From positions 42,007,460 to 42,071,459 of the forward strand of contig OU862913.1 in assembly GCA_917880885.1 (NCBI GenBank): a stretch of 64,000 bases of DNA, in the 5' to 3' direction. This DNA comes from Limnephilus marmoratus. Lineage: Eukaryota; Arthropoda; Insecta; Trichoptera; Limnephilidae. Position numbers and translations under genes: made by a program. Position 1 is the first letter of the stretch, and each line of letters starts with the position of its first letter. Under the pieces are notes generated by a model. It worked only from the letters and a program-made list of their open reading frames with translations, searched no databases and was not told where the DNA came from. Positions 1-10,610 of the stretch are shown here, in pieces.

Positions 1-144
1 AAACAATTTTTTTTAAAGCATTTTTAATTCTTCACTTACGATTATTTTTTACTTACATTCAGTGTTACATTGTTTTTTATCCGTCAAGATATGGTAAAAC
101 ATGGTTTTTATTCCCCAAAATATGGTTTTTAATTTTTGCGACAT

Positions 145-700
145 GGCAACACTTCTTGCCTTATTCACTTGAATGCAGCGTCTCGCACGTAGATATTCTT
201 CTGTTATTAACTTGTTTCCTGCAGGGGTATGCAGAGAGGATAGTCCGCCACACAGCTCTGTCTTAGAACACACTCCTTGCTTCATTCACATGCATGCATC
301 GTCTCATACATAGATGCTATTCTGTTATTAACTATTTTACCTCCAGGGGTATGCAGAGAGGATAGTCCGCCACACAGCTCTGTCTTAGAACACACTCCTT
401 GCTTCATTCACATGCATGCATCGTCTCATACATAGATGCTATTCTATTATTAACTATTTTACCTCCAGGGGTATGCGGAGAGGATAGTCCGCCACACAGC
501 TCTGTCTTAGAACACACTCCTTGCTTCATTCACATGCATGCATCGTCTCATACCTAGATGCTTTTCTGTTATTAACTTGTTTCCCAGCAGGGGTATGCAG
601 ATAGGATAGTCCGCCACACAGCTCTGTCTTGGAACACACTTCTTGCTTCATTCATATGCATGCATCGTCTCACAGATAGATACTGTTCTGTTATTAAGAC
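145..700. repeat. 122-bp tandem repeat array, about 4.5 units
   Basis: The string AGGGGTATGCAGAGAGGATA recurs with its GGGG at 224, 346, 468 and 590, an exact 122-bp period, followed by a partial unit. Units carry a few substitutions. The unit resembles the 3' end of the RTE-like fragment at 1488-2400 (same CAGGGGTA-GGCAGAGAGGA core, then a CATTCATA-CGTCTC block), so the array probably arose by amplification of an RTE 3' tail. The short frames crossing it are not genes. Confidence 0.9.
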
Positions 701-719
701 TATTAACTTGACCCCGCTC

Positions 720-985
720 AAAAACATGAGGCATTTCGTCATTGAAATGGAGAGATCAAAGGTCTCCCTCAACCAGTCTCTCCCTACTCTACCACGCAGT
801 TAGTTAGCGAACACATCCACCGCCAAGATCAGGGTAAGCCTAACCCCATAAACCCGGGCACTCCTGCTAATTCACCAAACGTACTTGAGGTGACTTACAT
901 ATGGCGCAGGTGTTGGTTATCCAATAAATGGATCCCGGTGTAGTGGCACCCATACCCGCCACCTGTGTGTGGCAATACTTACTCA
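720..985 (-). mobile_element. SINE-B copy (fragment)
   Basis: This matches the minus orientation of the family best seen at 43026-43358 and 54917-55253. Shared blocks are the GGGCACTCCTGCTAA segment, GTTGGTTATCCAATAAA, and the terminal ACCCATACCCGCC. The copy lacks the 3' poly-A end. No gene is visible. Confidence 0.7.
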
Positions 986-1487
986 GGCTTAAAAATACCA
1001 TATTGGATTGAATCATCGACAAACTATTGTATTTGTTAGTTGAAAGTTTTGAGTTTATTTTGGACTAAACTATTTATTCATATTTTTATTGCGTATGTTC
1101 GGTCAAAAACAATATTTTTTTATTAATATTTTAAAAGAATTTTTCCTGAAATAATTAAACTCGGGCCATCTACGAAAAAGAAAATTGTAAATTCTCTTCT
1201 CTCTGTCACCATAACGGTAGTATAAATGTAGAAAGAATTTAAAGTAAAACATATCAAAATTAAAGAACTATAAACTATTCAATGACTGTAAAAACCGTGT
1301 GAAAATAAAGGTAATTAATGCTCCAAGTAGGAGCTTAAATAAAGTAGGTAAGTTATTTATGATTAAATGAAATGTCTCATTCCGGCAATTATATCGATTA
1401 ATCATCAACAACATAATGACAAAGTCTAACAAACTGTAGGTCAAACAGAACCCAATTAATTACATCTGGTAATTAACTAACTAACTA
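986..1487. other. Noncoding, nothing recognised
   Basis: This is AT-rich sequence without a supported reading frame. The right edge has short GTTA/TTAA runs and a CTAA tetranucleotide run at 1473-1490, which is probably the simple-repeat tail of the neighbouring minus-strand RTE copy. Confidence 0.5.
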
Positions 1488-2400
1488 ACCATCACGACGT
1501 TTCCCCGCAGGGGTAGGCAGAGAGGACGGACCGCCAAACAACTCGGTCATGGCGCCCAGTATTTGCCTCACTCACATTCATACAACGTCTCGTATATACT
1601 CTTCTATTATTCTGACTTTTGACATGGTTCAACTCAAGAATCTGATTCACTTGATCGTGCCATGTCTTCCTCGGGCATCCCCGACTTCTTTTTCCATCCA
1701 CATTTTCGTCATAATTCTTCTCGCACTATTTTCTTCTTTCATTCGCTCTACATGCCCAAACCATCTGAGGGTCCCTTTCTCAATCTTACTCATTATGCTT
1801 ACATCAGTCTTACATTGTTTGCGGATATCCACATTTTTCACACGATCATACGTGGGTTTGCCACACATTCTCCTCAGGGATCTCATTTAAACAGCATTCT
1901 GTTTACTTTTATATTTCCTCTGCGAGTTCCATGCCTCACTGCCATACATCAGGGAGGGTACCAGGTCTCCATTATGGAATGCTAGTTTCGCTTCTTTTGA
2001 CATTTTTTTTATTAGCGCCAAAGGCATTCAGTCCTCCATTAATGAAGTTACCTTCATTTACCCTTCTTTCAATATCTCTATCAGGCCTTCCCATCTCTCG
2101 TTAACATACTACCCAGATACATAAACTCATCTACCTGCTCCAAGTATTCATCATTCACATCTATATTGCACACTGTTTTCGTACTCTCTCTTTCAAACAC
2201 CACGACTTTAGACTTACTTATATTCATCATTAACTCATTCTTCATACATACTTCGTTCTTCCTAAACATAAGAGACCGCAGATCTTCCATAGTGTTAGAA
2301 ATCAGCACCGCATCATCAGCATACAAACACCGGTAACTAAACATGGCTAAATCAATTTCTAACAGCAACGTATAGTCTATCGCCAGGGCGTTACTGACAG
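1488..2400 (-). pseudogene. RTE-like non-LTR retrotransposon, 5'-truncated remnant
   Basis: On the minus strand 2368-2081 encodes the RT palm segment with the motif YADDAVLIS, followed by a thumb-like DEFMYLGSMLTRDG. The region 1886-1492 encodes the tail typical of RTE-type elements (MRSLRRMCG, then LRWFGHVERM, then RGCPRKTWHDQVNQI). Frames change and stops occur between about 2080 and 1890 and again near 1647-1700, so the copy is dead. The endonuclease and most of the RT are missing, as is usual for 5' truncation by target-primed reverse transcription. The 3' end is a short (GTTA)n run near 1473-1490. Related fragments lie at 28030-28210, 54712-54830 and 56697-57004. The RTE assignment is from remembered family motifs; another APE-type LINE clade is the alternative. 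Confidence 0.75.
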
Positions 2401-2449
2401 TAGTGTAGATAACTCACTCTAAATGCTTCGCTAATACAAAAAGGTTGAC

Positions 2450-3095
2450 AGTGTACCCAGAGTGGATATAAAAATGTACGACCAGCTGGTCATACCGTGG
2501 CAAAACACCGCCAAATATCTTGGAGTTACACTTGACAGACGACTAAACTGGAAACCTCATATTAAAAACACACTGACCAAAGCAAAAAAAATTTCCGGCT
2601 CTTTACACCCCTTACTAAATTCAAACGCAAAGACTTCAATTCAAAACAAACTACTAGTATACAAAACACAAATCCGACCGACCATCGAATACGCATCACC
2701 CATATGGGCCACAGGAAACACCAAACGACTCGAATCGTACCAAAATGTCACACTTAGAAAAATTACAAAAAGTCCCTGGTTTGTCCGAAATTCAATCATA
2801 AACTCCGATACAAAAGTCCCACCCCTGAAACAACATAATATGGTAGAATTAGCCAAAACTTTCTATGCAAACTTCCTATACATCCAAACCCCAGTATAGC
2901 TTGTTTCGGGCGTCTAAGACCCGACGAAAATCCGACCTTCCCCTACCCCATCTCCATCACATTCCCCCCTTGAAGTGTGGACTCAAATAAAAAATTCAAA
3001 ATGCAACCATAAATACAAAAAATATAGTATTACAGAATAAATAAATAAAAAAATCAACAATAATCAAAATCATACATATACTAAAAAAAAAAAAT
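2450..3095 (+). pseudogene. Jockey-type LINE, 3' fragment of the RT ORF with A-rich tail
   Basis: The frame 2462-2899 encodes the C-terminal end of a Jockey-clade reverse transcriptase: AKYLGVTLDRRLNWKPHI, then LLVYKTQIRPTIEYASPIW, then the conserved SPWFVRNSIINSD. Catalytic RT motifs are absent because the copy is 5'-truncated. After the stop, a 3' UTR of about 190 bp passes into A-rich sequence with an A12 run near 3085-3096. It lies immediately beside the oppositely oriented RTE fragment. The start codon in this frame is fortuitous. Confidence 0.8.
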
Positions 3096-3096
3096 A

Positions 3097-3660
3097 CCTA
3101 CAGATCAAAACAAAATAAATAAATAAAATACAAAAGAGATAGTATTAAAGCCCTATAAGTTGCGATAGGCAGCCCATACTTAGGGTAGAAAAAAACCATT
3201 CCCAGGTACTTTTACACCCTCAGTTCTCGAGAAATAGAGATTGAATTCTCTGCACCTCGGAAAAATTATCAATACGATATTGTGCTTCGCTAATAATTAT
3301 GCTGTTTCAAATATTCATATCACCGTAGATAGAGCGCTGTGAATTTATTGCGTGAATAACGAACAAATGCCCGAACCATGGCATCATCGATTGGGCTGAA
3401 ATAAATAATGCGCAAAAGTTTTATTTTGTGGTTTATCGCGAGGTTACTGAAGTCTGTCGTTATCTCGCGGTCTGAAAAATGATTAAAAAAAATATAAGTT
3501 AAAATAAATGATCTCATAAACATAAATGCTAAAAGTGCATTTATATTATTGACTCAGCCCTCTCGGCAGCAGTGGCGCACTCAGGGGACAGGGCCCACCC
3601 ATATAAGTTTTCCAAAAAGAAGAAAGGTAGCGACTTACCTTGTAATAGTAGGAGCGGCGA
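3097..3660. other. Noncoding, nothing recognised
   Basis: No supported gene, repeat family or RNA motif was recognised here. The stretch ends at the outer boundary of the foldback element. Confidence 0.4.
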
Positions 3661-5130
3661 CGACATTAAACCTGTAATGATAGGTCTCCCAAAAATCATA
3701 CACAAAAATCGTTAGATCATTCATTGGGGTACACAAAATGGCGGTGCTGCCATTTCTGAAACCGGTCAGCACTATAAAAAAAAAAATTTGAAAAAAATTA
3801 TTTTTCAAGACTTCTGTAATCATAAGTCTCCCAAATTCTGATTGTTCCTCGAGACAGGGGAGGGGTAGGACTATACGAAAAAGCAGTGCTGCCCGTCCGC
3901 CTAATGGGCCGTCTCAGTTGCTGCCGAGAAATAAGAGATGCCAAATATGAGGTATCTGTAATCATCGGTCTCCCAAAAAAAACAAAGTTTATCTGAAAGA
4001 TCATCAAATTTTGTGAAAGAAAAACCACTGCTGCCGTTTCCAAAAAGTGGACAAGATGGCGGCAGCAGCGTTTGAAAGTCGCCCTCCTTTCTTATGACTT
4101 TCGTTACATAAAAGACACCTCGTACCTAGGTATCTATATTCATCGACTTCCTCAAAAAACCAAACTTATCTGAAAGATCATCAAATTTTGTGTAAGAAAA
4201 ACCACTACTGCCGTTTCCAAAAAGTGGACAAGATGGCGGCAGCAGCGTTTGAAAGTCGCCCTCCGCGCAACCGAAATTGGCGTTTGAATTCGGTTTTATC
4301 AGCGATCGACAGGTTTTTTCGATTTGTATTATTGAAATACGCCTTCTACTATCACGAACAATGAATTTTACGTGTCGTTGATTGTTTAAATAAATGAAAT
4401 CGCATATTTTATGCTATATTTTTCGATTTTTCAGCCGTTTTCATTGTGTTTTTATACATTCTTATGTCTTTCGTTAATAAGAGACACTTCGTACCCAGGT
4501 ATCTATAATCATCGGTCTCCTCAAAAAACTAACGCTTATCTGAAAGATCATCAAATTTTGTATAAGAAAAACCACTGCTGCCGTTTCCAAAAAGTGGACA
4601 AGATGGTGGCAGCAGCGTTTGAAAGTCGCCCTCCGCGCAACCGAAATTGGCGTTTGAATTCGGTTTTATCAGCGATCGCCGGGTTTTTTTCGATTTGAAT
4701 TATTGAAATACGCCTTCTACTATCACGAACAATGAATTTTACGTGTCGTTGATTGTTTAAATAAATGAAATCGCATATTTTATGCTATATTTTTCGATTT
4801 TTCAGCCGTTTTCATTGTGTTTTTATACATTCTTATGTCTTTCGTTAATAAGAGACACTTCGTACCCAGGTATCTATAATCATCGGTCTCCTCAAAAAAC
4901 TTAAGCTTATCTGAAAGATCATCAAATTTTGTATAAGAAAAACCACTGCTGCCGTTTCCAAAAAGTGGACAAGATGGCGGCAGCAGCGTTTGAAAGTCGC
5001 TCTCCGCGCAACCGAAATTGGCGTTTAGATTTGGTTTCATCAGCGATCGCCCGACTTTTTTCGATATTTATTATTGAAATACGCCTTCCACTATCACGAA
5101 CAATTAATTTTACGTGTCGTTGATTGTTTA
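3661..5130 (+). repeat. Left arm of the foldback element
   Basis: The GTGGACAAGATGG landmark occurs near 4048, 4225, 4597 and 4967. The inner spacings are about 370 bp and the outermost is about 180 bp, so the terminal unit is shortened. Each unit also carries the blocks ATCTGAAAGATCATCAAA and CGTGTCGTTGATTGTTTA. Confidence 0.85.
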
Positions 5131-5467
5131 CATAAATGAAATCGCATATTTTATGCGATGGTTTTCGATTTTTCAGCCGTTTTCATTGTTTTTTTTTCTT
5201 ACGTCTTTCTTTACATTTTATATTTTTAAATAAAGACCACCTGAAACGTGAAGTTTTTTTGGCTATATTTTTTAGCAGAAAAAGAGTCTTGACCCTACAT
5301 TGTAACGGAGTCTTAAGAGCCGTTCAGATACGCGGAAGTATTTTAGTCGAGCGGAGAGTTCAGTATTAACAAAACGCGTCCGAACATCGTAATTTTAATA
5401 GAGTGCGTTAGTCAGCTCTTTATTAGATACAATCCATTTCATTCTATTTTGCGGGCGAGTAAGGCTG

Positions 5468-5737
5468 AGCGCATACATCAGAGTTTTCCATCCGATAGTC
5501 TGATCAGACAACAGGAAGGCCTTCACGCCATACATTTCTTATAAAAGCCCGCACACACCTGATTCGAAAACTGGATCGGTAATATAAATAGGCCACGCCC
5601 TTCCGCGCCAGCCGTTAAATCCGTCCTGAAAAAGGGCGTTGCCCCAGTATTATTACCTATCCAGTTTTTTAATCGGATTTCCGATCTGTTTGCCTTCAAA
5701 CGGATCAATCGGAAAGTAAACCCTGATGTATGCGCCC
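5468..5737. repeat. Imperfect hairpin, MITE-like, in the foldback centre
   Basis: GCGCATACATCAG at the left is mirrored by CTGATGTATGCGC at the right. A second inner pair (AAAACTGGATCGGTAATA with its near complement at 5648-5675) gives a long imperfect stem. It is more GC-rich than its surroundings. It may be a separate nonautonomous element nested in the foldback centre. Confidence 0.6.
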
Positions 5738-6956
5738 ATCCTAAGGACCCCCTCCACGCGTCCCTGCGCGCGCACTGACCAGTGTTACCAACTTAGCAAC
5801 TTTATAGCTAGATCTAGCTATTATTTATTTGATTATTTTATTATTATTATTTTATTATTATTACTATTATTTTATCTATCGATTTATTTGGGTCCCGTAA
5901 CTCTACAAGGATAAATAAGAACTGTACGAGATTGGATAAACAAGCTGTTTGGTCAATAATATGTTTTTTAACTGATGTACACACTTCAAAATCGTGTTTT
6001 TTTTACGTTTGGTGGTTACGCAAATATTTAATTTAAAAAAAAACGACAAAATCTCTTAAACGGAAACATTACACATTCGTTTGGTGCTTACAGCATTTTC
6101 AAAGATTGCATTTAAGGGTTCGCGGTGGTTACTACATTTTATTTGTTTGCTTTCTAATGGCACTTGTCGTTTACAACAACTTGTCAGTATCTACGTACAA
6201 TACCATACCCATGCGTTTTAGAAGAATAAGCATGATGTTCTGTTTTTTTTCCTTTACTTACTTACTGTACCTATTTGTTAAGAGATTAGAAAAATTCGAA
6301 TGTTTTGTTTTTATCTCATTATAATTAGTACATATTTGTCTTCTGTGGTATAATAATTTGTATGTTAACATTTTAAAATTTGAAATAAAGATTGTCAATT
6401 ACATTAACATAATTTTTTTTTAAATGATTTTTTTTTAAATGTTGTAAATGAAACTATTTTAGCCCAATAAAAAATCACGACACATATTTACAGCTATTCT
6501 AAATTTAATATGGATATACTTTGACGCTTACAGCAATTTATGCAGCTGAAAATATAGTTAATTTTCAGAATTCAAATGTGTTTACAACTTTTTTGGTGTA
6601 CACAAAAAATGTCAACTACTGTAAGTGCCAAAAACATTTTCCTTCTTCACGTATAAAAGATTTAAATATTACCACTCGATAGATCATATGTTTTCAGCTA
6701 AGCTATTTTAAAAATGGGGTTTCCGGTTTGAAAGTTACGACTTTTTTTACAAAATCTGAAAAGTTTTTTGAATCTAGTAAACAATTGGGTTTTTGGCTGT
6801 TACAGCGGTATTGCTTTCTTGTGCCGAAATGATCGAATTATTTGAAAAACCAATCTTCTTTCTTTTTATTGCCCTCATCTAAATTTCTATACCATTCCAT
6901 TTTATCTCGTATAATTTCTTTTTATGCGAATAAACTTAAATAATAAACTTTGTGTG
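5738..6956. other. Central spacer of the foldback element, no gene recognised
   Basis: This is AT-rich sequence with an ATT-repeat tract near 5818-5890. The only frame of note (6106-6324, 72 codons) has no recognisable motif and AT-driven composition. If an autonomous copy once encoded a transposase here, no trace can be seen. Confidence 0.5.
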
Positions 6957-8788
6957 AACAATCAACGACACGTAAAATTAATTTTTCGTAATAATGGAAG
7001 GCGTATTTCAATAATAAATACCGAAAAAAACCGGGCGATCGCTGATGAAAGCGAATCTAAACGCCAATTTCGGTTGCGCGGAGAGCGACTTTCAAACGCT
7101 GCTGCCGCCATCTTGTCCACTTTTTGGAAACGGCAGCAGTGGTTTTCTTATACAAAATTTGATGATCTTTCAGATAATCTTTGGTTTTTTGAGGAGACCG
7201 ATAATTATAGATACTGGGTACGAAGTGTCTCTTATTAACGAAAGACATAAGAAAGTATAAAAACACACAATGAAAACAGCTGAAAAATCGAAAAATATCG
7301 CATAAAATATACGATTTCATTTATTTAAACAATCAACGACACTTAAAATTAATTGTTCATGATAGTGAAAGGCGTATTTCAATAATAAATATCGAAAAAA
7401 CCGGACGATCGCTGATGAAACCGAATCTAAATGCCAAATTCGGTTGCGCGGAGAGCGATTCAAACGCTGCTGCCACCATCTTGCCCACTTTTTGGAAACG
7501 GCAGCAGTAATTTTTCTTATACAAAATTTGATGATCTTTCAGATAAGCTTTGGTTTTTTGAGGAGACCGATGATTATAGATACCTGGGTACGAAGAGTCT
7601 CTTATTAACGAAATACATAAGAATGTATAAAAACACAATAAAAACGGCTGAAAAATCGAAAAATATAGCACAAAATATGCGATTTCATTTATTTAAACGA
7701 TCAACGACACGTAAAATTCATTGTTCGTGATAGTAGAAGGCGTATTTCAATAATACAAATCGAAAAAACCCGGCGATCGCTGATAAAACCGAATTCAAAT
7801 GCCAATTTCGGTTGCGCGAAGAGCGACTTTCAAACGCTGCTGCCGCCATCTTGTCCACTTTTTGGAAACGGCAGCAGTGGTTTTTCTTATACAAAATTTA
7901 ATGATCTTTCAGATAAGCTTTGGTTTTTTGAGGAGACCGATGATTATAGATACCTGGGTACGAAGTGTCTCTTATTAACGAAAAACATAAGAATGTATAA
8001 AAACACAATGAAAACGACTGAAAAATCGAAAAATATAGCATAAAATATGCGATTTCATTTATTTAAACAATCAACGACACGTAAAATTCATTGTTTGTGA
8101 TAGTAGAAGGCGTATTTCAATAATAAAAATCGAAAAAACCTATCGATCGCTGATAAAACCGAATTCAAACGCCAATTTCGGTTGCGCGGAGGGCGACTTT
8201 CGAACGCTGCTGCCACCATCTTGTCCATTTTTTGGAAACGGCAGTAGTGGTTTTTCTTACACAAAATTTGATGATCTTTCAGATAAGTTTGGTTTTTTGA
8301 GGAAGTCGATGAATATAGATACCTAGGTACGAGGTGTCTTTTATGTAACGAAAGTCATAAGAAAGGAGGGCGACTTTCAAACGCTGCCGCCATCTTGTCC
8401 ACTTTTTGGAAACGGCAGCAGTGGTTTTTCTTTCACAAAATTTGATGATCTTTCAGATAAACTTTGTTTTTTTTGGGAGACCGATGATTACAGATACCTC
8501 ATATTTGGCATCTCTTATTTCTCGGCAGCAACTGAGACGGCCCATTAGGGGGACGGGCAGCACTGCTTTTTCGTATAGTCCTACCCCTCCCCTGTCTCGA
8601 GGAACAATCAGAATTTGGGAGACTTATGATTACAGAAGTCTTGAAAAATAATTTTTTTCAAATTTTTTTTTTTATAGTGCTGACCGGTTTCAGAAATGGC
8701 AGCACCGCCATTTTGTGTACCCCTATGAATGATCTAACTATTTTTCTGTATGATTTTCGGGAGACCTATCATTACAGGTTTAATGTCG
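6957..8788 (-). repeat. Right arm of the foldback element
   Basis: This is the reverse complement of the left arm with one extra ~370-bp unit. The landmark CCATCTTGTCCAC or close variants occurs near 7108, 7483, 7848, 8218 and 8390. The arm-length difference of about one unit suggests unequal exchange or slippage since insertion. Confidence 0.85.
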
Positions 8789-9094
8789 CGGGCTCTTAGG
8801 CTATAACAACTCTAATTGACAGTTACTTTGTTTTGCTCTAGGAAAAAATAATCTTTTTTTATTATTTTAACTAATATTTTTATGTTTTCTGGTCAATAAA
8901 AGTGTAGTGTGTTGTTCCTTGAGGATTCTTCTCCCCTCTGATCTTCCAGGAGTCACTTTTCGTTGCTGATTTCCAGATATTTATAATCTTTTTTATTTCT
9001 GTCACTTTCCATACATTTTTTTTTCAAAGGGTAACAATTATTATAAGCAATAATTATCAGCCTGAAACACTCATCCACATTGAAAAATCTTCCG
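8789..9094. other. Noncoding, nothing recognised
   Basis: No gene or repeat recognised between the foldback right end and the tRNA-like sequence upstream of the I-like element. Confidence 0.4.
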
Positions 9095-9165
9095 AGAAAA
9101 GATACATGACGCCAACGGGACTTGAACCCGTGTCCTCTCGATTGCCGGTCGATTGCTAAACGTTA
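9095..9165 (-). other. tRNA-like (SINE head) sequence
   Basis: On the minus strand this contains a perfect T-stem-loop with a box B core, ACGGGTTCAAGTCCCGT. A convincing box A or full cloverleaf is not visible, so it is more likely a tRNA-derived SINE head or a tRNA pseudogene than a working tRNA. It sits about 50 bp upstream of the gag start of the I-like element, in the opposite orientation. Confidence 0.5.
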
Positions 9166-9216
9166 GTTTTACAATTAAAAATAATATTTTTTTTTTCATT
9201 TGTAATTTTTTGAACA

Positions 9217-10610
9217 ATGGAGGAGGACCCTCCTGGACACCCTAAAAAGCCCCCAGATCCTTCCCCTGACCCCCCAGATGGTGAAAATGTAGTAATTTCG
9301 GACAGTGAATCTGTCATTCTGACTTCCATAAAAAAAGGAAGTTTAGTCCCTCTTCCTCAATAAAACATGACTCTCCTTCTTCTTCTCAGTCTTCACCTGC
9401 TCTTCCTCAACCTCCTCCTACAAACTTTTATTCTCCTCATTCCTGTGGCCCGTTCATTGTGTTCGCTCAAAAAACTGAGCAAGGTAAAACTATCCACCCT
9501 CTTGAATTTGGTAAATTCCTATCAAATAGCAAGAACCTTTCTATTAAGCCGGGAGGTGTAAAATCCGAGGGTCGCTTCCGAATCTCTGTTGAATTCCTCT
9601 CAGGTTCAGCCGCCAACAACTTTATCAAAAACATATTTATTTCATCAAATTCTAAATTCAAGGCGTACATCCCAACTTTCAATGTCACTCGAATGGGCCT
9701 CGTCAGAGGTATCTCGACCGATCTGTCCATTCCAGAAATCCTATCTTCTCTTTCAACTCCCCAACATATCGGCAATCCCATAAAAGCCAGGAGGCTAAAT
9801 TATAAGGACACCTCTGAGGGCATCGTTTCCTGGAAGCCCTCACAATCTGTCGTCATCACATTCGAAGGACAATCTCTTCCCTCCCATATTTATTTATTTT
9901 TCAACTCCTTACCAGTTGAAATGTATACTTATCCTACCACTCAATGTTACAATTGCTGTCGTTTTGGTCATACCAAAGCTGCATGCAGATCCCCTCCCAG
10001 ATGTTTTAAATGTGGAGAAAATCACACGGCTGACCAATGTTCTTCTCTCTCTTCACCTAAATGTTTTAACTGCTCAGGTGCTCATTCCGCCATTAACTCT
10101 TCTTGTCCGGAACAATTTCGCCAAAAAAATATAAAAATTTCTATGGCCTCTCAGAACTTGTCTTTTCTACAGGCTTCTAAACTATTCCCGCCTGTCAAAA
10201 AATCATTTGCCGAGGTTTTATCCAGTAACTCTTCATCCAACCCACCTGCCTCCACCTCAACATCTTCTCGTTCAACTAAATTCACATACAAAAACCCTAT
10301 CCCTAAACCGGCTCCTGGATACGATCAGCAACAACACAATTCACTTCTCTTAAATCCCAATGGTTCACCTCTTTCAAATGCCACAAATGGGTGTGCAAAC
10401 AATTATATTTCATCCTCAACAAACCATCAAAAGCTTTCTGAACAACTCTCCCAAGATAATTCTTCATTTATTCAAACTCTTATTATGCTTCTAATTGACC
10501 TAATTTCTTCTCAAACTAATCTACCGTCCAACGCTGCTTCTCTTATTTCCATATTAAAATCATTTATTCAAAATGGCTCTTCAAAATGTCATAATTCTTC
10601 AGTGGAATAG
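9217..10610 (+). pseudogene. Gag-like ORF1 of the I-like element, one frameshift
   Basis: ORF1 protein of non-LTR elements coats the RNA and accompanies it to the nucleus. ATG at 9217 opens a proline-rich acidic N-terminus (MEEDPPGHPKKPPDPSPDPP) that runs into a stop at 9361. The other frame, entered at an A7 run at 9330-9336, is open from there to 10610. A one-base loss in that run therefore separates the ATG from the body. The body has a gag fold region and then three zinc knuckles: CYNCCRFGHTKAAC, CFKCGENHTADQC and CFNCSGAHSAINSSC. A serine/proline-rich tail follows. It overlaps ORF2 by 38 bases, a usual arrangement in this superfamily. Only the slip in the A-run breaks the frame. Confidence 0.85.

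Larger units (their letters stand above)
3661..8788. mobile_element. 5.1-kb foldback (long inverted repeat) element
   Basis: The outer ends are exact inverted copies (CGACATTAAACCTGTAATGA at 3661 against its complement ending at 8788) and homology continues inwards for about 1.5 kb on the left and 1.8 kb on the right. Each arm is a chain of ~370-bp direct repeats containing AAGTGGACAAGATGGCGGCA. Foldback elements with internally repetitive inverted termini are a known class, but I do not recognise this family. Flanking target duplications are not obvious. The many short frames over the arms are repeat translations, not genes. Confidence 0.85.

Noticed and set aside
6106..6324. 72-codon frame in the foldback centre
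   Set aside because: No motif, no homologous resemblance, and AT-driven composition; insufficient to call a gene.
4411..8651. Numerous 60-104-codon frames on both strands
   Set aside because: They are translations of the same ~370-bp repeat in the foldback arms and recur with each unit; no protein family is indicated.
9095..9165. Functional tRNA gene
   Set aside because: The T-arm is good but no clear D-arm, anticodon arm or acceptor stem could be paired. The same applies to 18415-18510, 31640-31680 and 39118-39190, which fit tRNA-derived SINE heads better.
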